Shown in pieces: positions 42,892-52,094 of a stretch of 56,107 nucleotides of DNA. Positions within the stretch are counted from its first letter, which is position 1. Each line of letters begins with the position of its first letter. The stretch is from Sporosarcina limicola (lineage in GTDB: Bacteria; Bacillota; Bacilli; Bacillales_A; Planococcaceae): positions 1-56,107 of the forward strand of contig NZ_JADBEL010000011.1 of assembly GCF_014873855.1 (NCBI RefSeq). Direction: 5' to 3'. The notes under the pieces were generated by a model. It saw nothing but the letters and a program-made list of their open reading frames with translations, was not told the DNA's origin and made no database searches. The position numbers and the translations under genes were made by a program.

Positions 42892-43673
42892 AAAAAAGGG
42901 GACTGCCTGAACTGTTTTTCCTCATCCTAGTGATTTACTTAATCTTGCCTGTGCTAGGAACTGCCCTTTATGCATTCTCGACGAAATGGAACAACACGAT
43001 TTTGCCTGAAGGGATAACCCTGGAATGGATGGCTTTCCTGTTTCAGGATATGAAATTTCTTGAAGCGTTCGGCCGGTCTGTTTTACTTTCGGGAGGGGCT
43101 GTGGCACTCGCGTTTTTATTCATCGTACCGGCCATTTTCGTAATTGTTCTTTATTTCCCAAAGTATGAAAAATGGGTCCAGGCCGCTGTCGTGCTGGTGT
43201 ACGCATTTCCTGGAGTTATTTTAGCGGTGGGTTTGATCCGTGCTTATGCCCATTTGGGGGTGCCGATGATTTTCACAATTTTAGGTGCATATGTTATTGG
43301 TATTCTACCTTACATCTACCAAGGAACGCGCAATAGCTTGCGCAATGTGAATGCGAGACAATTGTTGGATGCGGCGGAATTGCTAGGGGCCTCCAAAACG
43401 CAGGCGCTCTTAAAGGTTCTGCTACCTGCCGTATATCCGGGTTTGTTTGTCGCCGCATTGCTATCGTTCTCGATATTGTTTGGTGAATTCGTACTTATCA
43501 ATTTGGTCGTTGGTTCTCGATTTGAAACGGTTCAGATTTATTTGATGAAAAAACTAAATTCAAGTGGCCATATTGCTAGTGCAGTTGTAGTTGTGTATCT
43601 GGTGCTGATGAGCTTATTGACGGCTGTAATTTATGGGTTGACTAAACGAATGAAGGGGGTTGCACATACATGA
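42888..43673 (+). CDS. ABC transporter permease (second subunit)
   Basis: A 261-residue permease. The EAA-loop LDAAELLGASKTQALLKVLL and PAVYPGLF match the first subunit, and the two form the transmembrane pore. Starts at GTG 42888 with AGGAGGAAT in the previous gene's end, and overlaps the ATPase gene by ATGA. Six or so helices are evident, from LILVIYLILPVLGTALYAF to VVYLVLMSLLTAVIYGL. Confidence 0.88.
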   Translation: MKKRGLPELFFLILVIYLILPVLGTALYAFSTKWNNTILPEGITLEWMAFLFQDMKFLEAFGRSVLLSGGAVALAFLFIVPAIFVIVLYFPKYEKWVQAAVVLVYAFPGVILAVGLIRAYAHLGVPMIFTILGAYVIGILPYIYQGTRNSLRNVNARQLLDAAELLGASKTQALLKVLLPAVYPGLFVAALLSFSILFGEFVLINLVVGSRFETVQIYLMKKLNSSGHIASAVVVVYLVLMSLLTAVIYGLTKRMKGVAHT

Positions 43674-44674
43674 GTTACGTCATGATTGAGAATCTTCGCA
43701 AAACGTATGGCGCCTCCACGGTATTGTCGGATATCCACATGACGATTGGAAAAGGTGAATTCGTGACACTTCTAGGTCCGAGTGGTTGTGGTAAAAGTAC
43801 GATTCTGCGCATCATTGCTGGATTGACAGATGCCACGGCGGGAAGCGTAAGCATTGATGGAAAAGATTTAAGAAACATCGAATCTAAGAATAGGGAAGTA
43901 GGGATGGTGTTTCAATCCTATGCCCTATTTCCGAATATGACAGTGAAAGAGAATGTGGCTTTCGGTTTGGAAATGAAGAAAATGGACCCTATCGAAATTG
44001 AGAAGCAAGTACGTGATATGCTTGCGGTCGTTCGTTTATCCGATAAAGAGAAGGCGTATCCCCAAGAATTATCTGGTGGTCAGCAACAACGTGTTGCGCT
44101 TGCGCGGGCATTGATTGTCCGCCCGAAAGTCTTATTATTGGATGAACCACTTAGTGCGCTCGATGCCCAGATCCGAAAAAAATTGCAGGCGGATTTGCGT
44201 GCCATCCAAACTGAACTGGGCATCACGATGATTTTAGTGACCCATGATCAGGAAGAAGCAATGGCTGTATCGGACAAGATTTGGGTGATGAATCAAGGGG
44301 GAATTGCGCAATGCGGGACGCCGACTGAAATTTACACCAAGCCGGGGAATGAATTCGTCGCGAATTTCATCGGCCATTATAATGTATTTTCGCGACAGGA
44401 ATTGGAGCAATTGATTGGTCAGCCATTACCGGGAGACCACGTTAAATTTGCAATCCGACCTGAAGCTATCAGAACGGAAGAGTGCCCAGGAGCTTATCAG
44501 GTAAAAGCAGTGGCAAAGGATTCCATGATGAGCGGAAATGTCATCCGAACTGTTTTTCAAGCGGGCGAGCGGACATTTTCCATTGAACAGCTCCATCAGC
44601 AAGCGCGTGTTTTCGAACAGGGAAAGGTCTATGAATGTTATGTCGAATCAAACGATGTGATCGCGTTGAAATGA
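43670..44674 (+). CDS. ABC transporter ATP-binding protein (PotA/PhnT class)
   Basis: A 334-residue ATPase: Walker A GPSGCGKST, signature LSGGQQQRVALARAL, Walker B VLLLDEPLSALD and an H-loop THDQEEAM; a C-terminal TOBE-like domain (VKFAIRPEAIRTEECP) as in CysA/PotA/PhnT. Overlaps the permease gene. With the binding protein and permeases it makes a complete importer. Confidence 0.9.
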   Translation: MSYVMIENLRKTYGASTVLSDIHMTIGKGEFVTLLGPSGCGKSTILRIIAGLTDATAGSVSIDGKDLRNIESKNREVGMVFQSYALFPNMTVKENVAFGLEMKKMDPIEIEKQVRDMLAVVRLSDKEKAYPQELSGGQQQRVALARALIVRPKVLLLDEPLSALDAQIRKKLQADLRAIQTELGITMILVTHDQEEAMAVSDKIWVMNQGGIAQCGTPTEIYTKPGNEFVANFIGHYNVFSRQELEQLIGQPLPGDHVKFAIRPEAIRTEECPGAYQVKAVAKDSMMSGNVIRTVFQAGERTFSIEQLHQQARVFEQGKVYECYVESNDVIALK

Positions 44675-44763
44675 TTGTTTAAAAGTGGCAAGATATATCC
44701 AGCTAATTAATAAAGTACATATGGAAAGAGCGTGCGATATGGATTGCGGCAGAAAAGGGGAGA

Positions 44764-45771
44764 ATGTCAGTGGATTATCATGTGCATCTAGAAGAAGGTC
44801 TCTATTCATTCCGCTGGCTTGAGCGGACATCGCAAGCACTGGACTTTTTTGCGAATCCGGGAGTTCTGAAGAAAGGTTCTAAGGAGCACGCAGTGTGGCA
44901 AACGAAAATGCTACAGACGAGGTTGAGTGGTGGATGCTATGGGGAGGAGTGGCTCGACCTTTATTTGGCACACGCGAAGCAACTTGGTTTGAAAGAAGTG
45001 GGCATTGTGGATCATCTGTACCGCTTCAAGGAAACAAGAGACTACTTTCGGGAATATATTTTAATGGATGAAAATGATCCGATTGGGAAGTTACAGTTGG
45101 ATTGGCTGGATAAGGTGATGACGGAGGAAATGGTAGACTTCGTAAGGGTGATTACTGGGGCGAAGAAGCGGTGGAGCAGTGAAGGTGTTGAGCTTAGGCT
45201 TGGCATCGAGGCGGATTACTTTGTAGGCGGTGAAGAGCAGTTGGCGAATCTACTTGACCAGTATCCGTGGGATTTCGTAATTGGTTCTGTTCATTTCATA
45301 GACGGTTGGGGGTTTGATAATCCTCAGACAGCTTATGTATTTGAATCAACCAATAAGGAGGCGTTATATGACCGTTTTTTTGAAACGGTGGAGCAGGCAA
45401 TCCGTAGTGGGTTATTCGATTTCATCGCCCATTTGGATAATTTGAAGGTGTTCGGTTTTAGGGTGGAAGATGAAGCGTTCAATCGTATGTGGTATGAACG
45501 CATTGCGACTGCATTGGTGGAGATGGATACGGCGACGGAAGTGAATTCAGGTTTATCCTACCGATATCCTGTAAAAGAAATGTGTCCCGGTCCTGATTTC
45601 TTGAAAATCCTGGTAGCTAGAGGAGTCGAGTTTACGGTATCCTCAGATGCCCATTTCCCTGATGATTTAGGGAAATATGCACAACAGAATGTGGGGATAT
45701 TGCGTGACTTGGGCGTGGATAGACTTGTTACTTTCCAAAATCGACAAAGAATATTCCGTCCGATTAAATGA
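44764..45771 (+). CDS. PHP-domain phosphoesterase (histidinol-phosphatase-like)
   Basis: A 335-residue PHP protein: the metal-binding DYHVHLEEG at the N-terminus, EVGIVDHLYRF, IEADYFVGGEEQL, VIGSVHFIDGW, AHLDNLKVFGF and a final SSDAHFPDDLG contain the expected His/Asp/Glu ligands. It resembles HisK-type histidinol phosphatases, but the surrounding transporter operon and not a his operon suggests another phosphoester. AAAAGGGGAGA abuts the ATG at 44764. It lies 89 nt after the ATPase gene and is probably co-transcribed with it. Confidence 0.8.
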   Translation: MSVDYHVHLEEGLYSFRWLERTSQALDFFANPGVLKKGSKEHAVWQTKMLQTRLSGGCYGEEWLDLYLAHAKQLGLKEVGIVDHLYRFKETRDYFREYILMDENDPIGKLQLDWLDKVMTEEMVDFVRVITGAKKRWSSEGVELRLGIEADYFVGGEEQLANLLDQYPWDFVIGSVHFIDGWGFDNPQTAYVFESTNKEALYDRFFETVEQAIRSGLFDFIAHLDNLKVFGFRVEDEAFNRMWYERIATALVEMDTATEVNSGLSYRYPVKEMCPGPDFLKILVARGVEFTVSSDAHFPDDLGKYAQQNVGILRDLGVDRLVTFQNRQRIFRPIK

Positions 45772-45828
45772 CGGACTGGGGGAACAAATGGAGTAATCAA
45801 TTGAATTTGGTACTATAATTCTACAGGG

Positions 45829-45878
45829 AAAAAGGTGTAATTCCTTCAAAATTAATGAGGGAATACACCTTTTTATAT
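45829..45878. terminator. bidirectional terminator
   Basis: AAAAAGGTGTAATTCC and GGGAATACACCTTTTT form a 15-bp stem with one mismatch, flanked by A- and T-runs. It ends the importer operon and the convergent gene 45934-46821. Confidence 0.85.
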
Positions 45879-45933
45879 TTAAGGGTCTTTTTCGACGCTC
45901 ATTTTTAGGGAGGATACAGGTTTTACAAAAAAG

Positions 45934-46821
45934 TTACTCAATATCATTAATTAATTCATGATACATATTACTACTTTTAACAATAATGCTATTTTCTCTA
46001 GTTGTTAAAGTTACACCGCCATCTTCGAGTTCGTCTAAGAACATAAGATATTCTTCACCTGTAGTGATTGCTTTTTTAGGTAATAATAATTTGTGTACAT
46101 TATCTAAATTACCATTTTTATGTTTTTCGATAATTTCATAGTCAACTATCGCAAGACCATTTTTTGCTTCAGTCAAATTTAGAACTCTTATTTCAATAAT
46201 ATGATCCGCTTTATTAACTAACTTTTTGTTTGATTTTAAGCTAGTTAAAGCTTTGGTTTGTACAGTATTATTCTTACTGAAATTTTCTTTCGTGTATGCA
46301 ATCAACTCGTTAACATTATTGTATTTATCATCAATAAACGGAGATTCATATTTCTTCTCGAATACATCAATTAACCTTACTAGACTACCATCCTCTACTA
46401 TTTTAATGACAAATTCTCCGTTTTGAACATAAAAGTCTTTGTCGTACAATGTAGAACTATTTTCTGATAGAAGTAGGAAATATTTCCCCCCCATTTCTAA
46501 CAACTCGTCATTGCTTGTGTATACAAGAATTTCTTTACTAGTTGTTTCACCAAGAACTTGTTCCTGGACAGCAACCTTAAATACTTCTCGTTCATCATTT
46601 AATGTTTCTTTTCCTTCGATTACTCCGAGTACAACATTTGTTGAACCTTCATTAATAATATTTTCATAGGTAGGCTTAAACTTTTCTATTCCATAAGTAC
46701 CGTTATTTAGTTGGACTTCTTTTATGGCTATGTTTTTGTTAAAGGAATTGGTGTTGTAAATAAATATACTACCTACAATAATAATCCCAGAAAAAAGCAT
46801 AGCAATTAATGATTTTTTCAT
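45934..46821 (-). CDS. membrane-anchored or exported protein of unknown function
   Basis: A 295-residue protein with a basic N-terminus and hydrophobic segment (MKKSLIAMLFSGIIIVGSIF), i.e. a signal peptide or anchor without a lipobox. The rest is charged and beta-rich, with two similar-looking halves (YLMFLDELEDGGVTLTTREN resembles YFLLLSENSSTL near residue 115), possibly a duplicated domain. I recognise no family. The ATG at 46821 follows TAGGAGGGAAA. AT-rich compared with its neighbours, possibly acquired. The gene is followed by the bidirectional terminator. Confidence 0.65.
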   Translation of the reverse strand: MKKSLIAMLFSGIIIVGSIFIYNTNSFNKNIAIKEVQLNNGTYGIEKFKPTYENIINEGSTNVVLGVIEGKETLNDEREVFKVAVQEQVLGETTSKEILVYTSNDELLEMGGKYFLLLSENSSTLYDKDFYVQNGEFVIKIVEDGSLVRLIDVFEKKYESPFIDDKYNNVNELIAYTKENFSKNNTVQTKALTSLKSNKKLVNKADHIIEIRVLNLTEAKNGLAIVDYEIIEKHKNGNLDNVHKLLLPKKAITTGEEYLMFLDELEDGGVTLTTRENSIIVKSSNMYHELINDIE

Positions 46822-47173
46822 GACTTTTCCCTCCTATTAATTAATAATTTTGTTTAGATAAGCATTCACTTCTTCAATATCAATCATGATTATTGCAAAT
46901 TTAATTTCCGTTACCAGATTTGGGCTTAGAAGGAACCCTGCCTTGCTTAAAAAAGACTAATCTGTACAACTATAACTATCATACAGATTTTATCTCTATT
47001 AACCGTAAACTGGATTTTTATATTTTGCAAGTTGATTGGTTGCCATCCTCTACTAGTGACGCGAATCATAGCGACCATTTACGAAATCATTACATACTCT
47101 CCATAGCCCCTTCATATTGTTGTATTAAGATTGAAGTTGAAAGAAGTATTCAATCGAAAAGGGGAGATATGTA
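46822..47173. other. intergenic stretch
   Basis: Promoters of the two divergent genes. A minus-strand frame of about 40 codons (ending KIIN at about 46837) has no start codon with a ribosome binding site and might be the tail of a decayed gene. Nothing else seen. Confidence 0.4.
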
Positions 47174-47344
47174 TTGAAGATGCTCAAACCGAATGTAGAA
47201 ATGGAAACTTCAGTGGGACGTATGAGACAACGAATGGGTCATTTCAATGGCGGCGGTAATCTACTGGATAAGATTGCGTGGATTGTCATGAAAAGAGAAA
47301 AGGTTTCGAAGAACAGTTATTATCCGTTACCTCCCAGAAAATGA
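47174..47344 (+). CDS. small basic protein of unknown function
   Basis: A 56-residue frame starting at TTG 47174, with GGGGAG (47161-47166) 7 nt upstream. The product is basic and rich in Arg, Met and Gly (VGRMRQRMGHFNGGGNLLDK) and ends in NSYYPLPPRK. The good ribosome binding site and a tight intrinsic terminator right after the stop support a real gene. I recognise no family. Confidence 0.5.
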   Translation: MKMLKPNVEMETSVGRMRQRMGHFNGGGNLLDKIAWIVMKREKVSKNSYYPLPPRK

Positions 47345-47349
47345 TAATC

Positions 47350-47388
47350 ACAAGCCCCTTCAATTCTAGGATTGAGGGGGCTTTTAGC
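47350..47388 (+). terminator. intrinsic terminator of the small basic protein gene
   Basis: AAGCCCCTTCAAT and ATTGAGGGGGCTTTT form a 12- to 13-bp stem and a T-tail. Confidence 0.8.
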
Positions 47389-47458
47389 GTTCATATAGAA
47401 TAATGAAACTTCCAAGCTCATCCAATCGTAGAAGAGAGAAAGGGTAGGGGATGAGGAT

Positions 47459-47800
47459 ATGTCAATTCTTGAATTTCGAGTGAAGGTTACGCCAGCAGTG
47501 GCGAAGGATATAATAACGCGTTCGATTGTTGGGGGAAGTGTCACTGGCAAAGTCGTCGATACATATGTGAGGAAACTGGACGATAAGGAAATTATCGTTC
47601 TCATTATGGAGAAGTTTTATATGCGTGCAAGTCGTGTAACATTGACGGTGACGATTGATAATGTTGAAGATGTGACAAAGGTACATGTAGTGGGGTCTGG
47701 TGGTTCGGAGGGTGTTTTGCCAATCGATTGGGGCGCGGGAAGAAATTTTGCTGGGGTTGTGGAGAAGGCTTTGGGGTCTTATATGATAGGGAGGGAATGA
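47459..47800 (+). CDS. DUF6054-like protein of unknown function
   Basis: A 113-residue protein with alternating beta-strands (EFRVKVTPAVAKDIITRSIV, KEIIVLIMEKFYMRASRVTL) and a Gly-rich turn VVGSGGSEGVLPIDWG, closely resembling the DUF6054 family found in Bacillales. GGGGATGAGGAT precedes the ATG at 47459. It is 3 nt from the APH-like gene, so it is the first gene of a four-gene unit running to 50035. The function is unknown. Confidence 0.65.
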   Translation: MSILEFRVKVTPAVAKDIITRSIVGGSVTGKVVDTYVRKLDDKEIIVLIMEKFYMRASRVTLTVTIDNVEDVTKVHVVGSGGSEGVLPIDWGAGRNFAGVVEKALGSYMIGRE

Positions 47801-47803
47801 CCG

Positions 47804-48769
47804 TTGCAAATTGCCGATAACATTTTTAGGGAATTTAGCGATATCACTCCTAAAAATATAAGTATCCTAAGAAATGAAGGGCGACTTATCGCAAAGATTG
47901 AAGTGGACGAAAATGTTTATTTTTTGAAAGGTGAGCGACAGACGAACGAATTCATAGAAACAGTTATTTCATTTGTAACAGCAATGAATGAGAAAGGCAT
48001 TCCATTTACCCGTCTTGAAAAAACGATAGATGGGCATCAATATGTTGAAGCGTCGGGTTTTATTTTTACAGTAGAAAAGAAATCTGTGGGTGAGGAAGTT
48101 GAACGGCTCAGGTTTTCTCATATAAATGACATTGGGAAAATGCTAGGTAAACAACATGCGGTATCCGAGACCCTAGATGTATGTTTTGGTACCGCAACCA
48201 GTTGGAGCATATTCGGTGGGAATGAAACCGATGCGCTGGGCGATTATGATGAGAATGAATTGAGTTTTAAGAAATTCATGCAGGATGCGGAGAAATTGAG
48301 TGAACTTTCTGTAGAGGTTGAATTGATTAAGAACAGCTATTTAGTCAAGCGTGAGAGGTTGAGCACTGTATGGGAGACGCTTCCATCGGGTCCTATACAA
48401 GGTGATTTTTGTCCATATAATATGCTGTTTTCGCAGGATGGAAAAATTACTTCCATTTATGATTACAACATTGCGGGTGATGAAGTTTTTCTGAATGAAT
48501 GCATAGGGGTGGGCGTATTCTTGGCTTGGCATCATCCATATATAGGGGCTGAAACTGAAGTAGAGCGGTTTTATATCTTCATGAATGCATATATGCAGGA
48601 ACGTCCGTTTACAGAGGCTGAATCGGCTGTCTTTGACGATTTGTTGGCGATAATCCGGGCATTTCGCTATGACAGGGTAGAGGAGATAGTTCAGTTGTTG
48701 CGCGAGGGGAAAGATGCGCAGCGGTTTATAAAAGAGGCATTTGAGATACTGCAATGGCGGTGTCGGTAG
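47804..48769 (+). CDS. phosphotransferase (APH-fold kinase-like) protein
   Basis: A 321-residue APH-family protein. The catalytic loop is GPIQGDFCPYNMLF (HGDxxxxN with His replaced by Gln) and the metal-binding SIYDYNIAGDEVF follows. Several relatives with Gln at that place are still active, though a changed specificity is possible. Starts at TTG 47804 behind GGGAGGGAATGACC. Its substrate is unknown; homologues act on antibiotics, sugars or amino alcohols. Confidence 0.75.
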   Translation: MQIADNIFREFSDITPKNISILRNEGRLIAKIEVDENVYFLKGERQTNEFIETVISFVTAMNEKGIPFTRLEKTIDGHQYVEASGFIFTVEKKSVGEEVERLRFSHINDIGKMLGKQHAVSETLDVCFGTATSWSIFGGNETDALGDYDENELSFKKFMQDAEKLSELSVEVELIKNSYLVKRERLSTVWETLPSGPIQGDFCPYNMLFSQDGKITSIYDYNIAGDEVFLNECIGVGVFLAWHHPYIGAETEVERFYIFMNAYMQERPFTEAESAVFDDLLAIIRAFRYDRVEEIVQLLREGKDAQRFIKEAFEILQWRCR

Positions 48770-48863
48770 TAATGGGATTTGCGGTAGTTCATTATATAAA
48801 GCCTTTCCTTTAATGGAAGAGGCTTCTTTGGGTAGAATGAAAAGAAACGAAAGGGGTGCTCCG

Positions 48864-49511
48864 ATGTTCCGTATACCTGAATCGATTGCGGATCTTGGTA
48901 AAAAACGGATTGAAGGGTTTCCAGTGGAAGGGTTCGTCTACGGAGAAGGGCCAAAAGTTCCGGAACTGATGCTGATTGGGGAAGCACCTGGGGAATTCGA
49001 GCTTGTTGATGGCATCCCGTTCATCGGGCGGGCTGGTAAGGAACTGATGAAATCGCTTGCGACGATTGGTTTGACGCGGGAAGACGTCTACATCACAAGC
49101 ACTGTCCGTAGCAGGCCATATAGATGGGGCACGAAAAAAGAGCGCGATGGCACGCAGATTGAACGGAAATATAATCGACCACCAACGCAAAAAGAAATCT
49201 TGGCTCATGCACCCTTGCTCGATTACGAACTGGCGAACGTTAAGCCGAAACTGATTGTCACACTTGGTAACATCGGGTTGCAACGGCTGCTCGGAAAAGA
49301 GGCGAAAGTGACAGAACTTCATGGGCAGTTACTGGAGCGCCCAATTCAATACTTAAATGAATTAGAGGATGCAACGCTCAATTGGACGGCGGAGAACTAT
49401 AAAATTGTACCAACATTTCATCCAGCATCCATCTTTTATCGGCCTTCTCATAGACCGTCACTTGAAGCGGATTGGTTGGAAATCGGACGTGTTTTAAAGG
49501 AGATGAAATGA
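48864..49511 (+). CDS. uracil-DNA glycosylase (family 4/5-like)
   Basis: A 215-residue UDG-superfamily enzyme. Motif A is LMLIGEAPGEFELVDGIPFI (catalytic Glu/Asp region), and motif B is TFHPASIFYRPSH; no Cys-rich Fe-S ligand set typical of bacterial family 4 was found. ATG 48864 follows GAAAGGGGTG and avoids the overlap with the APH-like gene that a start at 48741 would give. Removes uracil from DNA in base-excision repair. Overlaps the following kinase gene. Confidence 0.85.
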   Translation: MFRIPESIADLGKKRIEGFPVEGFVYGEGPKVPELMLIGEAPGEFELVDGIPFIGRAGKELMKSLATIGLTREDVYITSTVRSRPYRWGTKKERDGTQIERKYNRPPTQKEILAHAPLLDYELANVKPKLIVTLGNIGLQRLLGKEAKVTELHGQLLERPIQYLNELEDATLNWTAENYKIVPTFHPASIFYRPSHRPSLEADWLEIGRVLKEMK

Positions 49512-50035
49512 TGACTGAATCTCAGCATAAAAGGGTTTTGATTATTGGGTGTAGTGGTGCGGGGAAGTCGACTCTTTCACGGAAACTTGCAAGTCGATGG
49601 AGATTGCCCCTCCATCACCTAGACGCTTTATTTTGGAATGAAGGATGGGTACCGACCCCGAAATTGGATTTTAGGGAGAAAATGAAAGATGTTTTGGCGC
49701 GACCTGAGTGGATTATTGATGGGAACTTTGACTCGACGCTTGAGATGAGGGCCCAGCGCGCGGATATGATCATCTTTCTCGATTTCCCCAATTGGCTTTG
49801 CCTATCTCGCATTTGTAAGAGAGTGTGGATGTACCGGGGACAGACTCGTCCAGATATGGCGGAGGGATGTCCGGAAAAGATTGATAGGGAATTTGCCCGT
49901 TGGATTTGGCGTTATCCGAAAGACGCGAGACCGGGTGTGCTAGACGTGCTTCGTGAAACTAAAGCGGATGTAGTTGTATTGAAAACGCCAGGTGAAGTAG
50001 AAAACTGGTTGGTGAGTTCACCTGACGATTCTTAA
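49511..50035 (+). CDS. P-loop kinase (FlaR/topology-modulation-like)
   Basis: A 174-residue AAA-type adenylate-kinase-like protein: Walker A IGCSGAGKSTLSRKL, then RLPLHHLDALFW with the LDxLFW motif, and WIIDGNFDSTLEMR typical of the FlaR-like family. ATG 49511 (or 49508) overlaps the UDG stop; AAGGAG lies 5-8 nt upstream. Probably a nucleotide or small-molecule kinase; the true substrate is not known. Confidence 0.78.
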   Translation: MTESQHKRVLIIGCSGAGKSTLSRKLASRWRLPLHHLDALFWNEGWVPTPKLDFREKMKDVLARPEWIIDGNFDSTLEMRAQRADMIIFLDFPNWLCLSRICKRVWMYRGQTRPDMAEGCPEKIDREFARWIWRYPKDARPGVLDVLRETKADVVVLKTPGEVENWLVSSPDDS

Positions 50036-50080
50036 AGCTATGGAATTAGTAGTTGGAAGATAGGTGAAAGGTCATGATTT

Positions 50081-50192
50081 GTGAATAAACTTGTGAACTT
50101 GACGGATAAACTTATGAACTTGACGGATAAACTTATGAACTTGACGGATAAATTTATGAACTTGACTGAGATAATCTTGAACTTAACGAATA
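50081..50192. repeat. 21-bp tandem repeat, about 4-5 copies
   Basis: GAACTTGACGGATAAACTTAT repeats with a 21-bp period from 50095 (three clean copies, then variants AAATTTAT and GACTGAG). A period divisible by three gives a minus-strand frame with FISLSVK heptads, but that frame has no ribosome binding site, so I do not call a gene. Confidence 0.85.
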
Positions 50193-50307
50193 GGCTTGTA
50201 GTTTTTTCATATGTACATCCCGTCCAATCCAATGATTTTTCTTGAGTATACTGGATGTCCACCAGAGATAAAGGGAACAATGTTGTAAAAGGGGGAGGAT
50301 GAAAGAG

Positions 50308-50901
50308 ATGTATAAGCCAATTAGGAAATCATTTTTTGATGTACCTGTCCTGGAACTTGCCGAAAATTTAGTTGGACAATATATCGTCCACGAGCAGACG
50401 GAGGGATTACTCGTTGCCCGTATTGTTGAAACCGAAGCCTATCATGGGCCTGAAGATCGTGCGGCACATAGCTTCAGTAATCGTCCGACGAAACGGACTG
50501 AAATCATGTTCGGAGCGGCGGGATCTGTTTATACCTATCAAATGCATACACATACCCTAATGAATGTTGTGGCTGGACCTATTGGAACGCCGCATGCTGT
50601 CCTGATCCGTGCGGCAGAACCTGTGGAGGGCTTTGAACAGATGAAGGAAAACCGTGGAAATAAATTGAAAATGACGGATTGGACGAACGGCCCGGGTAAA
50701 TTATCCAAAGCACTCGATGTGACGATGGATTATTACGGTCAGCATTGGACTGACAAGCCGCTTTTCATTGCTGAGGGACCTGAAACGGTTGAAATTATGA
50801 AAGGGCCACGTGTTGGGATTGGAAATTCGGAGGAGGCAGTTTATTACCCGTGGCGCTTTTTTGAAAAAGATAATTCATATGTTTCAAAATATCGTGCCTG
50901 A
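50308..50901 (+). CDS. DNA-3-methyladenine glycosylase (AAG/Mpg family)
   Basis: A 197-residue AAG-fold glycosylase. ETEAYHGPEDRAAHSF carries the catalytic Glu and the conserved substrate-contact region, and FGAAGSVYTYQMHTHTLMNV and GPGKLSKAL follow as in the family. ATG 50308 is 9 nt from GGAGG, whereas ATG 50299 directly abuts it. Removes alkylated purines in base-excision repair. It stands alone behind the tandem repeat. Confidence 0.9.
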   Translation: MYKPIRKSFFDVPVLELAENLVGQYIVHEQTEGLLVARIVETEAYHGPEDRAAHSFSNRPTKRTEIMFGAAGSVYTYQMHTHTLMNVVAGPIGTPHAVLIRAAEPVEGFEQMKENRGNKLKMTDWTNGPGKLSKALDVTMDYYGQHWTDKPLFIAEGPETVEIMKGPRVGIGNSEEAVYYPWRFFEKDNSYVSKYRA

Positions 50902-51033
50902 AATGGACGAATAAACGGATATACCGCTGATGGTAGAACCGTTTATTGAGTTACCTAAGATGCAGTGCCCCCTTGATATGGATTCGCAGTCATGATAAGT
51001 TTGTAATGGATTAAATTTGTATTGGGGGATATC

Positions 51034-52089
51034 ATGAAGAAGATACTCAAAATGGGAAGCGCTTTCATTGGGATTATCGTCGGGGCGGGGTTTGCTTCTG
51101 GTAAGGAAGTTCTACAATACTTTACAAGTTTCGGTCTCCTTGGGATAGCGGGTGCTATCGTTTCTACCGTACTTTTCGCTTATCTTGGAATGTCATTGAC
51201 GAGAATAGGGAGTCGAATGAGAACCACTTCGCATAAAGATGCGATTTATAAAATCAGTGGCCGTTATTTAGGGATTATCGTCGATTATATAATTATTTTT
51301 ACGTTATTTGGTGTTGGAGTTGTAATGATTGCAGGCGCGGGTGCAAATTTAAATCAGCAATTCGGTTTGCCAGCATATGCCGGCAGTCTACTGATGGTTA
51401 TTCTTGTCCTGGTTACGATTATGCTTAATGTTGATAAAGTGGTTGGTGTTATAGGTAGCATCACACCCTTTCTTATTCTTGCTGTCATCGTCGTTTCTAC
51501 TTATTGCTTAGTGACAATGGATACTACATTCGCCGTGTTAGATCCGATTGCACGCGGTGTGAAAACACCGTTGCCGAATTGGTTTATCTCAGCTATTAAC
51601 TACGTTTCATTCAATATAGCGGTGGGTGCTTCAATGTCACTGGTCATGGGTGGCGCGGAGGAGGATGAGCATACGGCGAAATGGGGCGGATTTGTCGGAG
51701 GTCTTGGCCTTGGGGTTCTTATCTTATTGAGTCATCTAGCAATCTTTGCGAAAATAGAAACTGTTGCGAATGCTGATTTGCCAATGTTGGCGATTATCAA
51801 TGACATTTCACCGATACTAGCCATTTTCATGGCGTTCATATTATATGGCATGATTTTTAATACGGCAGTTAGTATGTTCTATGGTTTCGGTGCACGTTTT
51901 GTTGTAATTGGAACGAAAAACTTCAAAGTGTTTGTTTTCATCTCACTTATGATTGGATTCGCCCTGAGCTTCCTAGGCTTTAAGGACCTTGTTGCTTATT
52001 TCTATCCATACATTGGCTATCTAGGATTATTCCTTGTTGCGGCGCTCATTTTCGCATCGTTTAGGCTTCCAAAGAAAGTTCAATTATAA
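51034..52089 (+). CDS. YkvI-family polytopic membrane protein
   Basis: A 351-residue protein with about ten helices, beginning GSAFIGIIVGAGFASGKEVL, the glycine-rich first helix typical of YkvI-like and other amino-acid-permease-fold proteins. Conserved NVDKVVGVIGSITPFLILAV and a C-terminal FYPYIGYLGLFLVAALIFA follow. ATG 51034 follows GGGGGAT. Function is not established; relatives are annotated only as membrane proteins or putative transporters. Ends at a terminator. Confidence 0.8.
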   Translation: MKKILKMGSAFIGIIVGAGFASGKEVLQYFTSFGLLGIAGAIVSTVLFAYLGMSLTRIGSRMRTTSHKDAIYKISGRYLGIIVDYIIIFTLFGVGVVMIAGAGANLNQQFGLPAYAGSLLMVILVLVTIMLNVDKVVGVIGSITPFLILAVIVVSTYCLVTMDTTFAVLDPIARGVKTPLPNWFISAINYVSFNIAVGASMSLVMGGAEEDEHTAKWGGFVGGLGLGVLILLSHLAIFAKIETVANADLPMLAIINDISPILAIFMAFILYGMIFNTAVSMFYGFGARFVVIGTKNFKVFVFISLMIGFALSFLGFKDLVAYFYPYIGYLGLFLVAALIFASFRLPKKVQL

Positions 52090-52094
52090 AAATC

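Noticed and set aside
50038..50280. Minus-strand frame encoding heptad repeats (FISLSVK)
   Set aside because: The heptads only reflect the 21-bp DNA repeat; no start with a ribosome binding site.
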